Shown piece after piece: positions 1-6,873 of a DNA stretch of 16,136 nucleotides. Position 1 is the stretch's first letter. Each line of letters starts with the position of its first letter. Source of the DNA: a bacterium (lineage in GTDB: Bacteria > Bacillota > Clostridia > Oscillospirales > CAG-272); contig SFZB01000039.1 in NCBI GenBank assembly GCA_004558975.1, forward strand, positions 1 to 16,136, read 5' to 3'. The translations under genes and the position numbers were made by a program. The notes beneath the pieces were generated by a model that was not told the DNA's origin, made no database searches, and saw only the letters and a program-made list of their open reading frames with translations.

Positions 1-1182
1 CATGGCGGGAATGCCACCAAGGATCCGGCGCTGCAGGCATACGGTCTCATCATATTCCAGGAAGGCCAGTACTTCCAGTTCAAGGCGAATATTGCCGGTA
101 CGCTTCTTCTGAAGGGCAACACCGATAAGAAGGGTCAGCACATGACGCTCGAGGTATATGTAGACGGTTATCTTTACACCACGGCGAGCATTGATACCCC
201 CAATGCTGTGAACATTACGCTGGCGGATTTGCCTGCAGGAGAGCACACCATCAGACTCGTCATGAGCAAAGCGACGGTTGACGAGGGCGGCGACGGCTTC
301 GCAACCTGGTCCGGTCTCGCCTTCTCTACGGTGACGATGCAGGAAGTAAAGCCCCAGACCTGCCATGTGACGTTCAAGAATGCAGACGGCTCCGTCATCT
401 CCTCGACCACGGTCAAGTATGGCGAAGCAGTGGCGAAGCCCGCGACCGACCCGACCCCGGCTGAAGGGTATCTGTTCAGCTTCTGGAGCGCGGATGGCAA
501 GACGGCTTACGACTTCTCCAAAGCACTGGAGGACGATCTCGAGCTGATTGCTGTTTACGAAAGAGATGTCCCCTCTTACACGATCACCTTTAAGGACGCG
601 GAGGGTGGAACGGTCGGTACCGCCAGCGTTAAGGAAGGTGCAAATGCCGAACTGCCGGCAGTACCCAGCGGAAAGCTCTGGACCCTGGCGACGGCGGAGT
701 ATGCGAAACTGTTCAACGTCACGGAGGCAAGAGAAGTGACGCTCGGGACGACCGACGCTTCCAAGTACAGTGTGACAGCGGGCATTTACCTGAACAGCGA
801 AGATTCTACCAATAAACTCAAGACCAATTACGGCGCAGATTTCACGACCGGCAACTGGGTGCTCCAGGCGGCTGACGGCAGATATGTCGCGCTCCCGCAG
901 GCAGAAGGTGCCTACTTCACGGCCACCGGCGACTTCAGCGAATTCCGCTTCACCGCTTATCTGAACGCGGGTCTGAAGTGCACCTATGCGTTCTATGTGG
1001 ACGATGTGCTTGTGAAGTCCCTGACGTATGACAACAGCAAAGGTGAGAAGGGCCTCAGCTCCGGGTGGGTGACAGTGCTCAACAAGGCCAACATGGGTGC
1101 CGGTCAGCATACCATCAAAGTGGTGATTGCGGAAGGTAGCGGCGCTGTGACGGCAGTACGTTTCGGCGAGGTCAAAAAGTAA
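1..1182 (+). CDS. Secreted/surface protein with InlB-type (Listeria-Bacteroides) repeats, 5'-truncated by window edge
   Basis: The frame is open from base 1 with no stop, so the gene begins upstream; 393 residues are visible, ending at a TAA. Numbering from the first visible codon, residues ~121-186 form a recognisable InlB B-repeat/Flg_new module: VTFKNADGS, a central KYGEAV, then FSFWSADGKTAYDF and a closing LELIAVY. Residues ~193-248 look like a second, degenerate copy beginning ITFKDAEGG. The modules are flanked by two mutually similar beta-rich regions (about 20-108 and 315-393), each with a 'vDG/vDD' strand and a GEHTIR or GQHTIK strand, resembling carbohydrate-binding or jelly-roll folds. 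No LPXTG sorting signal or C-terminal membrane helix is present; the protein simply ends in KK, so any anchor must lie in the missing N-terminal part. Such proteins are usually extracellular and bind glycans or other cells. The exact role is unknown. Base composition is less GC-rich than the genes that follow. Confidence 0.8.
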   Translation, partial: HGGNATKDPALQAYGLIIFQEGQYFQFKANIAGTLLLKGNTDKKGQHMTLEVYVDGYLYTTASIDTPNAVNITLADLPAGEHTIRLVMSKATVDEGGDGFATWSGLAFSTVTMQEVKPQTCHVTFKNADGSVISSTTVKYGEAVAKPATDPTPAEGYLFSFWSADGKTAYDFSKALEDDLELIAVYERDVPSYTITFKDAEGGTVGTASVKEGANAELPAVPSGKLWTLATAEYAKLFNVTEAREVTLGTTDASKYSVTAGIYLNSEDSTNKLKTNYGADFTTGNWVLQAADGRYVALPQAEGAYFTATGDFSEFRFTAYLNAGLKCTYAFYVDDVLVKSLTYDNSKGEKGLSSGWVTVLNKANMGAGQHTIKVVIAEGSGAVTAVRFGEVKK

Positions 1183-1206
1183 TCCCGGCAAAAACAAAAC
1201 CATCTG

Positions 1207-1234
1207 CACCCGGCGCGAAAGCGCCGGGTGTTTT
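1207..1234 (+). terminator. Rho-independent terminator after the surface-protein gene
   Basis: A perfect 10-bp GC-rich stem (CACCCGGCGC, 1207-1216, with GCGCCGGGTG, 1221-1230) closes on a GAAA tetraloop and is followed by TTTT. It lies 25 bases after the stop codon and ends that transcript. Confidence 0.9.
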
Positions 1235-1490
1235 GTCGCTCCGGTGAAAACAGCGTCGGCGGTTCGACGGGCGGCGGTTCGACGGGTGGTGGCTTCGACG
1301 GGCGGCGGGGAGCAGAATCGAGTGGCGGAGCAGGAAAAAGCCGGGGGAGAGAAAATCGGGTGTGGGAGAGCGATCGGCGGTGGGGAAAGCCGGGTGGAGA
1401 GAAAAAACGGGCGGGCGGTCGTGCGCGGCGCCGCGGTTGTGTCAATTTTTCGGCGTTTTCCGTATGAGAGACGTGACCCGTGGCAAAACT
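1235..1490. other. Gene-free G-rich stretch
   Basis: Between the terminator and the asnS promoter the plus strand is very rich in G runs and purines (many GGG and GGGG tracts) and begins with a short tandem repeat at 1261-1306. Short open frames on both strands here have low-complexity Gly/Arg products and no convincing ribosome binding site. I see no gene. The G runs could allow G-quadruplex formation; that is inference. Confidence 0.5.
1261..1306 (+). repeat. Three imperfect 15-16 bp tandem repeats
   Basis: Units are GGTTCGACGGGCGGC (1261-1275), GGTTCGACGGGTGGT (1276-1290) and GGCTTCGACGGGCGGC (1291-1306). They differ by a few substitutions and one inserted base, and lie in a non-coding G-rich region just after a terminator. 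Confidence 0.75.
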
Positions 1491-1491
1491 C

Positions 1492-1520
1492 TTGACAAGC
1501 GGGGAAAATCCTGCTACAAT
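1492..1520 (+). promoter_or_regulatory. Sigma-A promoter of the asnS-asnA operon
   Basis: A consensus -35 TTGACA (1492-1497), a 17-base spacer and TACAAT (1515-1520) as -10. It sits directly upstream of the T-box leader, so transcription should start near 1527. Confidence 0.9.
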
Positions 1521-1526
1521 GAGGGC

Positions 1527-1789
1527 AATCCAAATGCCATGAGGGAGAGAAGTACCTCGAAAGACGGCTCCAAGAGAGCGCGGGCAGGTGAGAGCCGCGC
1601 AGCACGGGTCGGGGGAATAACACTCCGGAGCAGCAAACCGAACAGCGCGGGGGCGCGTCTCCCGGCGGTCAGTAGGGGCGCCGTATGCCGCACGTTACGC
1701 GGGCAGAGGTCGCCTTACGGCGGCGAAGATAGGTGGTACCACGGCACACAGTGCTCGTCCTATTGCGGCGAGGCTGTGTTTTTTGTTTT
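1527..1789 (+). promoter_or_regulatory. T-box riboswitch, tRNA-Asn specific
   Basis: This leader controls asnS-asnA by sensing uncharged tRNA. Stem I shows the usual landmarks: an AGAGAG and GGTGAGAGCC apical segment (about 1573-1596), then the specifier context GAAT-AAC-ACTCC. The specifier AAC at 1619-1621 is an asparagine codon and agrees with the downstream genes. The T-box antiterminator signature AGGTGGTACCACGG is at 1731-1744; its TGGT bulge would pair with the tRNA acceptor end. It overlaps the start of a terminator stem (1746-1779). Known logic of the family: uncharged tRNA-Asn bridges specifier and bulge, stabilises the antiterminator and allows readthrough; charged tRNA leads to termination. 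The 5' boundary is inferred from the promoter. Confidence 0.95.
1746..1789 (+). terminator. T-box leader terminator
   Basis: ACACAG (1746-1751) pairs with CTGTGT (1774-1779) and CTCG (1754-1757) pairs with CGAG (1769-1772), leaving a small bulge. A run of T with one G follows to 1789. This is the regulated terminator of the T-box switch, 26 bases before the asnS start codon. Confidence 0.9.
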
Positions 1790-1814
1790 ATCAAAAGAAA
1801 AGGAGTCCTAAGAG

Positions 1815-3188
1815 ATGCAACACACGGATATTCGGGAGATCGCCAGCGGGGTGATCCCGGTCGGCGCGACGGTCACGGTCTGCGGCTGGGTCCGCACGGC
1901 GCGCGACTCCAAGAACATGGCATTTATCGAACTCAACGACGGCACGACACTGAAGCATATGCAGATCGTCGTCGATAAGGCGACACTCACGCCGCCCGCG
2001 GCGGCGACGCACCTCGGCGCGGCGCTCCGCGTCGTCGGTACGGTGGTCGAGGCGCAGAACGGGCGCGGCGTGGAGATCAATGCGAGCGCCATCGACGTCC
2101 TCGGCGACTGCCCGGCGGATTATCCCCTGCAGAAGAAGTTCCAGAAACTCGAGACGCTCCGCGAGGCGCCGCATCTGCGCGTCCGCACCAACACCTTCAA
2201 CGCGGTGTTCCGCGTGCGGTCGGTCATGGCGGCGGCGATCCACCGCTTCTTCCAGGAGCGCGGCTATGTGTATGTCAACACGCCGCTCATCACGGGGAGC
2301 GACTGCGAGGGCGCGGGCGAAATGTTCCAGGTGACGACGATCGGCTACTCCGACAAGTATCATTCCCGCGAGGAATACTATGCGAACGACTTCTTCGGGC
2401 GCCGGGCGGGGCTCTCCGTCTCGGGGCAGCTCGAGGGCGAGGTCGCGGCGACCGCATTCGGGAAGATCTACACGTTCGGTCCGAGCTTCCGCGCCGAGAA
2501 CAGCAATACCCCCCGCCACGTGGCGGAATTCTGGCACATCGAGCCGGAAGTGGCGTTCGCCGAGCTGCCGGACATCATCAAGATCGCCGAGGAGATGATC
2601 AAGTACATTATCTCCGACGTCATGGCGAACTGCCCTGTGGAACTCGCGTTCTTTGAGGAGCGCTTCGAGGCGGGGCTCCTCGACAAACTGCGGCATGTGG
2701 TGGAGAACGATTTCGCCATTGTGGAATACACGGACGCGATCGAACAGTTAAAGGCATCCGGGCGGCAGTTTGAATATCCTGTGGAATGGGGCTGTGACCT
2801 GCAGACCGAGCACGAGCGGTATATCACCGAGGTGCTGTACAAGAAGCCCGTGTTCCTCGTCAACTATCCGAAAGAGATCAAGTCGTTCTATATGAAGCAG
2901 AACCCGGACGGCAAGACCGTCGCCGCCACCGACCTGCTGGTCCCCGGCGTCGGGGAGATCATCGGGTGCAGCGAGCGCGAGGCGGATTATGACAAGCTCG
3001 TCGCCGCCATGGAGGCGCGTCATATGGATCTCTCCGCGTACCGCGATTATCTCGACCTCAGAAAATACGGGTCGGTGCCGCACAGCGGCTTCGGGCTCGG
3101 CTTTGAAAGAATCCTCATGTATGTCACGGGGATGCAGAACATCCGTGACGTCATCCTCTATCCCCGCACCGTAGGCTCGATTCGCTGA
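1815..3188 (+). CDS. asnS: Asparaginyl-tRNA synthetase
   Basis: Charges tRNA-Asn with asparagine using ATP; a cytoplasmic class IIb aminoacyl-tRNA synthetase. At 457 residues it is close to the usual ~460. The N-terminal OB-fold anticodon-binding domain covers about residues 15-100 (VTVCGWVRTARDSKNMAFIE). Class II motif 1 lies near 145-159, motif 2 at 225-243 (FRAENSNTPRHVAEFWHIE) and motif 3 at 425-434 (GFGLGFERIL). The RHxAEFWxIEPE wording is typical of AsnRS rather than AspRS. The ATG start follows a strong AAAAGGAG site. The AAC-specific T-box upstream independently supports the assignment. asnA follows after 19 bases in the same operon, so charging and asparagine supply are co-regulated. 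Minus-strand open frames here are shadows. Confidence 0.97.
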   Translation: MQHTDIREIASGVIPVGATVTVCGWVRTARDSKNMAFIELNDGTTLKHMQIVVDKATLTPPAAATHLGAALRVVGTVVEAQNGRGVEINASAIDVLGDCPADYPLQKKFQKLETLREAPHLRVRTNTFNAVFRVRSVMAAAIHRFFQERGYVYVNTPLITGSDCEGAGEMFQVTTIGYSDKYHSREEYYANDFFGRRAGLSVSGQLEGEVAATAFGKIYTFGPSFRAENSNTPRHVAEFWHIEPEVAFAELPDIIKIAEEMIKYIISDVMANCPVELAFFEERFEAGLLDKLRHVVENDFAIVEYTDAIEQLKASGRQFEYPVEWGCDLQTEHERYITEVLYKKPVFLVNYPKEIKSFYMKQNPDGKTVAATDLLVPGVGEIIGCSEREADYDKLVAAMEARHMDLSAYRDYLDLRKYGSVPHSGFGLGFERILMYVTGMQNIRDVILYPRTVGSIR

Positions 3189-3207
3189 CGACTGAAAAGG
3201 AGGCATT

Positions 3208-4215
3208 ATGCAACCGTATCACCCCGTAAGACCCTATACGTCCGCACTTTCCGTGCGGGAGACACAGCGCGCGATCAAGCGCGTCAAGGACGCGTTTCAG
3301 GTGCGGCTCGCCGCGGCACTGCGGCTCGACCGCGTGACGGCGCCCATTATCGTGGAGGCGGGGCGCGGAATCAATGATGACTTAAACGGTACGGAGCGTA
3401 AAGTCTCTTTCACCCTCGGGGCAACGGGGCAGGCGGTGGAAATCGTGCAATCGCTCGCGAAATGGAAGCGAATGCAACTCGGCTTTTTCGGCTACGCGCC
3501 GGGCGAGGGCATCTATACGGACATGAACGCAATCCGGCGGGACGACGCGGTGGATCATCTCCATTCCGTGTTCGTCGACCAATGGGACTGGGAGAAGGTT
3601 ATCACCCGCGCCGACCGCACACTCGGATACCTCGAGGGGGTGGCACGGACGATCGTGGCGACGCTCGCGGACGTCAAGGAGACGGTGACGGAGCTGTATC
3701 CTGCGCTCAGCCGACCTGTCGGGCGGGAGGTCTTCTGCCTCACGACCGCCGATCTCGAGCGGCGCTATCCGACGCTCTCGCGCAAAGAGCGCGAGGACGC
3801 GATCACGCGGGAGTACGGCACCGTCTTCCTCGAGCAGATCGGCGTCCCGCTCTCGGACGGGAAGCCGCATGACGGGCGCGCGCCCGATTATGACGACTGG
3901 GCGCTCAACGGCGACCTCCTCGTCTGGAACGATGTCCTCGGCGGGGCGCTCGAGCTGTCCTCCATGGGCATCCGCGTCGATGAGACTTCACTCGCGCGGC
4001 AGCTCGCCGCGGCGGGGGCGGACGACCGCCGCGAACTTGAATATCACCGCGGCGTGCTCTCGGGGGCGTACCCACTGACCGTCGGCGGCGGCATCGGACA
4101 GTCGCGGCTGTGCATGTATCTGCTCGAAAAGGCGCATATCGGCGAGGTGCAGTCTTCCGTGTGGCCCGTTGACACGCGCGAGGAACTCGCGCGGGAGAAT
4201 ATCTATTTGTTGTAA
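3208..4215 (+). CDS. asnA: Aspartate-ammonia ligase (asparagine synthetase A)
   Basis: Makes asparagine from aspartate, ammonia and ATP (giving AMP and pyrophosphate) in the cytoplasm. At 335 residues it matches the ~330-residue family, which shares the class II synthetase catalytic fold. Visible family blocks include RGINDDLNGTERKVSF (53-68), HSVFVDQWDWEKVI (119-132), DGRAPDYDDW (222-231), ELSSMGIRVD (249-258) and the C-terminal GGGIGQSR (293-300), the motif-3 equivalent. The start is an ATG with an excellent AAAAGGAGG site four bases upstream. Being second in a tRNA-Asn T-box operon, it should be induced when asparaginyl-tRNA is low. The pyrophosphate released by this enzyme and by AsnRS-type reactions is the substrate of the nearby pyrophosphatase, though that gene has its own promoter on the other strand. 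Confidence 0.97.
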   Translation: MQPYHPVRPYTSALSVRETQRAIKRVKDAFQVRLAAALRLDRVTAPIIVEAGRGINDDLNGTERKVSFTLGATGQAVEIVQSLAKWKRMQLGFFGYAPGEGIYTDMNAIRRDDAVDHLHSVFVDQWDWEKVITRADRTLGYLEGVARTIVATLADVKETVTELYPALSRPVGREVFCLTTADLERRYPTLSRKEREDAITREYGTVFLEQIGVPLSDGKPHDGRAPDYDDWALNGDLLVWNDVLGGALELSSMGIRVDETSLARQLAAAGADDRRELEYHRGVLSGAYPLTVGGGIGQSRLCMYLLEKAHIGEVQSSVWPVDTREELARENIYLL

Positions 4216-4233
4216 AAGATTCTATGTTTATGG

Positions 4234-4296
4234 GGGAGTGCCTTTTTAAGGAAAAGGCACTCCCAAACGCCCCCTCTTCAAAACCTTTTCGGAAAA
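4234..4296 (+). repeat. Hairpin element, copy A
   Basis: A perfect 13-bp stem (GGGAGTGCCTTTT, 4234-4246, with AAAAGGCACTCCC, 4252-4264) and a 5-base loop, followed by an unpaired tail with ACGCCCCCTCTTC and a closing TTTTCGG. It starts 18 bases after the asnA stop. A diverged copy with the same layout lies on the other strand at 4591-4660, so it appears to be an interspersed element rather than a simple terminator; there is no immediate T run. Confidence 0.65.
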
Positions 4297-4451
4297 TCTG
4301 AACTGCTCGCGCAGAATGAAAAGTAGGGGGGCGGCTTTGCACAAGTGCAGCCGTCGCGTGGGCGCCCCCGTGTCCGGCAGGAAACCAAAGCACACGCCCG
4401 GGGGCGCTCCGAGAGGGGGCGGGGCGGTTCCGAGCCGTCGGAGACGGTGAC

Positions 4452-4510
4452 CGACAAAAAAACCGAGAGACGACAAAAAACCCCGAGAGACGACAAAAAA
4501 CCCCGAGAGA
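4452..4510 (+). repeat. Three ~20-bp tandem repeats ending in the terminator arm
   Basis: Units start at 4452 (19 bases), 4471 (20) and 4491 (20), the last two being identical: CGACAAAAAACCCCGAGAGA. The final CCCGAGAGA is also the 5' arm of the terminator at 4502, so the array looks like repeated duplication of that arm. Confidence 0.85.
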
Positions 4511-4536
4511 CGTTGCTGTCTGTCGGGTTCTTTTTT
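4502..4536 (+). terminator. Rho-independent terminator, likely for asnS-asnA
   Basis: CCCGAGAGAC (4502-4511) pairs with GTCTGTCGGG (4518-4527) with one G-G mismatch; the loop is 6 bases and the tail is TTCTTTTTT. It lies nearly 290 bases after asnA, so the operon may have a long 3' untranslated region including element A. Confidence 0.8.
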
Positions 4537-4590
4537 ATGTAGGGGCGACCGGGGGCGCCCACGCCGTTGCCATTTTTCACGCTGTTCCGT

Positions 4591-4660
4591 CCGATAAACC
4601 CCGAAGAGTTTTTGGGAGCGGGGGCGTGGAGGGGGGTCCCTCAAAAAGCCCCCTCCACGC
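4591..4660 (-). repeat. Hairpin element, copy B
   Basis: Read on the minus strand it begins 13 bases after the ppa stop: a 12-bp stem (GCGTGGAGGGGG with CCCCCTCCACGC; plus-strand arms 4624-4635 and 4649-4660), then a tail with CGCCCCCGCTCCCAAAAAC and CTCTTCGGGG. It aligns with copy A through the GGAG, CTTTTT, CTCC, ACGCCCCC and TTCGG blocks, while the stem sequence differs by paired changes. Confidence 0.65.
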
Positions 4661-4673
4661 AGGATTGTTTTGA

Positions 4674-5204
4674 TTAACAGAAAGTGTCGCGGTAGTGGGC
4701 GATGCAGGCGCGGATGACATCCACCGCTTCGTCGCGCCCCTGCGCCTCGTCGACGACGGTCTCCTTGTTCTCGAGCGTCTTATAGACCGAGAAGAAGTGC
4801 TGCATCTCCTGGAACACGTGGGCGGGCAGGTCGGTGATGTCGTGGTAGGTGTTATAATTCGGGTCGTTGAAGGGGATTGCGATGATCTTCTCATCGAGTT
4901 TACCGTTGTCCTTCATGCGGATCACGCCGATCGGGTAGCAACGCACGAGCGAGAGCGGCTCGATTTCCTCACTGCACAGGACGAGCACGTCAAGCGGGTC
5001 GCCGTCGTCACCGTAGGTGCGCGGAATAAATCCGTAGTTGCAGGGGTAGTGCGTCGAGGTGTAAAGGATACGGTCGAGAATGATCAGCCCCGTCTCCTTG
5101 TCGAGCTCGTATTTTTTCTTGGAGCCTTTCGGGATCTCAATTACCGCGATGAAATCCTCGGGGGTGATACGGTGCGGATCAATATCATGCCAGATGTTAT
5201 TCAT
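4674..5204 (-). CDS. ppa: Soluble inorganic pyrophosphatase (family I)
   Basis: Hydrolyses pyrophosphate to two phosphates in the cytoplasm, pulling forward synthetase and polymerase reactions. The 176-residue length is typical of bacterial family I enzymes. Conserved blocks are visible: IEIPKGSKKKYELD (22-35), the substrate-binding YPCNYGFIPRTYGDDGDP (53-70) including the PPase signature DGDPLDV (67-73) whose aspartates hold metal ions, and DNGKLDEKIIAI (99-110) with another metal-binding aspartate. The ATG start follows an AAGGAG site (plus 5210-5214) and a clear promoter. It is monocistronic, divergent from the NUDIX gene and convergent with asnA. Confidence 0.96.
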   Translation of the reverse strand: MNNIWHDIDPHRITPEDFIAVIEIPKGSKKKYELDKETGLIILDRILYTSTHYPCNYGFIPRTYGDDGDPLDVLVLCSEEIEPLSLVRCYPIGVIRMKDNGKLDEKIIAIPFNDPNYNTYHDITDLPAHVFQEMQHFFSVYKTLENKETVVDEAQGRDEAVDVIRACIAHYRDTFC

Positions 5205-5236
5205 GTGTACTCCTTTGTTTGCGACCGTTTTTCTTT

Positions 5237-5265
5237 ATTGTAACAAGGTTTCCCACTTTTTGCAA
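5237..5265 (-). promoter_or_regulatory. Promoter of ppa
   Basis: On the minus strand TTGCAA (plus 5260-5265), a 17-base spacer and TACAAT (plus 5237-5242) form a good sigma-A promoter 33 bases before the ppa ATG. Confidence 0.85.
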
Positions 5266-5314
5266 GGGAAAATCGTTTTTGGGGGAATTTGTCGCCGGAA
5301 ATGGGGAGCGGCGG

Positions 5315-5343
5315 TTGACGCGCCGCCGCCGCGGTGCTAGAAT
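5315..5343 (+). promoter_or_regulatory. Promoter of the NUDIX gene
   Basis: TTGACG (5315-5320), a 17-base GC-rich spacer and TAGAAT (5338-5343). The leader to the proposed start at 5427 is about 75 bases. This promoter and that of ppa diverge within a 220-base spacer. Confidence 0.8.
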
Positions 5344-5426
5344 AAAGAAAAAACGGCGGTCGGCAATCCCCGGCGGGAAGGGCGTTTGTGCCGCGCCGTG
5401 CGGGGCAACGAAAGGCAGGGGGCAAT

Positions 5427-6002
5427 ATGCAGGAATACGACGAGGCGCTCAGAGAGCAGACGGAAAAGACGGAAATCGTCTTTCAGGGTCCGATCTTCCG
5501 CGTGGAGGTCGCCGAAGTGCGGCTCCCGAACGGTAAGACGGCGCGGCGCGACGTCGTGCGGCACCCGGGGGCGGTCTGCGTTCTGCCCGTCACGAAAGAG
5601 GGAGAGGTATATCTTGTCCGTCAATGGCGCGCGGGCTATCGCGGCGTGACGCTCGAGATCCCGGCGGGGAAACTCGACCCCGGTGAAACCGATACACGCG
5701 AGGCGGCGGCGCGCGAACTGCGCGAGGAGACAGGAGCGGTCGCCGGGCGTATGACCTCGCTCGGGGATTACTATGGCTCGCCTGCGATCCTCGAGGAGCG
5801 GATCGCCATGTACCTCGCGGAGGATCTCACGTTCGGCGAGACAGACTTTGACGAGGACGAATTTCTGGCGCCCGTCAGAATGCCGCTCGACGACCTCGTG
5901 CGCGAGGTGCTCGCCGGACAGATCCCTGACGGGAAGACACAGGTCGCCGCCCTGCGCGCCTATTGTATGCGGCACGGGCTCCCGGACGGCACGGCGCTCT
6001 GA
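5427..6002 (+). CDS. NUDIX hydrolase, ADP-ribose pyrophosphatase type
   Basis: Predicted to cleave ADP-ribose or a similar nucleoside-diphosphate derivative to AMP and a sugar phosphate, a clearance role in the cytoplasm. The 191 residues fit the YqkG/NudF-type subgroup: an N-terminal strand region (EIVFQGPIFRVEV), VYLVRQWRAGYRGVTLEIPAG (61-81) ahead of the Nudix box, and the box itself with G81, E87, R96-E97-L98, E100-E101 and G103. Against GX5EX7REUXEEXGU there are eight, not seven, residues between E87 and R96, a one-residue loop insertion. An upstream in-frame ATG at 5388 exists, but the start at 5427 has the better ribosome site (GGCAGGGGG) and homologues begin near there. Exact substrate is not readable from sequence. 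Confidence 0.9.
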   Translation: MQEYDEALREQTEKTEIVFQGPIFRVEVAEVRLPNGKTARRDVVRHPGAVCVLPVTKEGEVYLVRQWRAGYRGVTLEIPAGKLDPGETDTREAAARELREETGAVAGRMTSLGDYYGSPAILEERIAMYLAEDLTFGETDFDEDEFLAPVRMPLDDLVREVLAGQIPDGKTQVAALRAYCMRHGLPDGTAL

Positions 6003-6036
6003 GGGAGACGCGGAGACCCACGCATCATCATACAAA

Positions 6037-6077
6037 CAATCGGCGACCGCCCCCCGGCGGTCGCCGATTGTTTTTTT
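6037..6077 (+). terminator. Strong terminator after the NUDIX gene
   Basis: A perfect 15-bp stem (6037-6051 with 6056-6070; arm CAATCGGCGACCGCC) with a CCCC loop and seven T. Because trmD converges on it from the right, the hairpin may stop that transcript too, although the T run in that direction is short. Confidence 0.95.
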
Positions 6078-6123
6078 AAGTAGGTTGGGCGCGCTCATCG
6101 CGGGCAGCCGTTGTTTTTGGGGG

Positions 6124-6873
6124 TCAGCCGCCAGACTCCTCTTTTTTGCGCCGTTTTTTCGGGGGTTTCGGCGGGTGCGCCGCCATGTAGGCGTCGTAGA
6201 GGTCGGGACGCCGGGCTTCCGTCAGGGCGAGCGACTGCTCGAGCCGCCAGGCGTCCACCTTCTTGTGGTCGCCGGAGAGCAATACCTCGGGAACGGCTCG
6301 GTCGTGCCAGACCGCGGGCTTCGTGTACTGCGGATATTCGAGGAGCCCGGAGGCGATGGATTCCTCCTCGTAGCAGGAGGGGTCGGCGAGAACCCCGGGG
6401 AGCAGGCGGGAGACGGCGTCGACGAGGATACAGGCGGGGAGTTCTCCCCCGGTCAGCACATAATCGCCGACGGAGATTTCCTCGGCGTCCATTTCGTCGA
6501 GGACGCGCTGATCGACGCCCTCATAGTGCCCGCAGAGCAGGACGAGGCGGTCACACGTCGAGAGCTCGGCGGCGAGCGCATGGGTGAGATGCCGCCCGCG
6601 CGGGGAGAGGTAAATGACGCGGCGGCGCTCCCCTTCGGGTGCGTTCCGCACGGCGTTGCGGTAGCAGTCATAGATGGGCTGCGCCGCCATGACCATGCCC
6701 ATGCCGCCGCCCGCCGGGGTGTCATCAACGTTACGGTGCTTATCTTCGGTGTAGTCGCGAATTTGATAGCAGTTCACGGAGAGGAGCCCGGCTTTTCGGG
6801 CTCTCCCGATGATCGAGATGCCGAGCATCGACTCGACCGCCTCGGGAAAGAGCGTCAGAATATCGAACGTCAT
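6124..6873 (-). CDS. trmD: tRNA (guanine-37-N1)-methyltransferase
   Basis: Methylates G37 next to the anticodon of tRNAs reading CNN codons, using S-adenosylmethionine, which prevents +1 frameshifting. The 249-residue protein has the N-terminal MTFDILTLFPE, GGGMGMVM (55-62), and the SPOUT trefoil-knot segment LLCGHYEGVDQRVLDEM (112-128) with ISVGDYVLTGGELPA (133-147), followed by the tRNA-binding C-terminal domain (LLEYPQYTKPAVW, VLLSGDHKKVDAWRLEQSL). The end is a basic Pro/Lys/Arg-rich tail (about 233-249). Its ATG overlaps the rimM stop by ATGA, indicating translational coupling. Unusually, rpsP and rplS do not flank this pair. Confidence 0.97.
   Translation of the reverse strand: MTFDILTLFPEAVESMLGISIIGRARKAGLLSVNCYQIRDYTEDKHRNVDDTPAGGGMGMVMAAQPIYDCYRNAVRNAPEGERRRVIYLSPRGRHLTHALAAELSTCDRLVLLCGHYEGVDQRVLDEMDAEEISVGDYVLTGGELPACILVDAVSRLLPGVLADPSCYEEESIASGLLEYPQYTKPAVWHDRAVPEVLLSGDHKKVDAWRLEQSLALTEARRPDLYDAYMAAHPPKPPKKRRKKEESGG

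Larger units (their letters stand above)
4216..4673. other. Gene-free spacer between convergent asnA and ppa, rich in hairpins and repeats
   Basis: About 460 bases between the convergent stops of asnA and ppa. It holds two related hairpin elements in opposite orientation (4234-4296 and 4591-4660), a further hairpin (CGGCT and GCAC at 4332-4342 with GTGC and AGCCG at 4345-4353), a tandem repeat (4452-4510) and a terminator (4502-4536). Short open frames here are of low complexity, lack ribosome binding sites and are not called. Confidence 0.7.

Noticed and set aside
1228..1495. Gly/Ser/Arg-rich short open frames between 1228 and 1495
   Set aside because: Low-complexity products of a G-rich spacer, in several frames at once, with no ribosome binding site and overlapping the asnS promoter.
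4245..4644. Open frames in the asnA-ppa spacer
   Set aside because: They translate hairpin elements, tandem repeats and terminators; no ribosome sites or conserved features.
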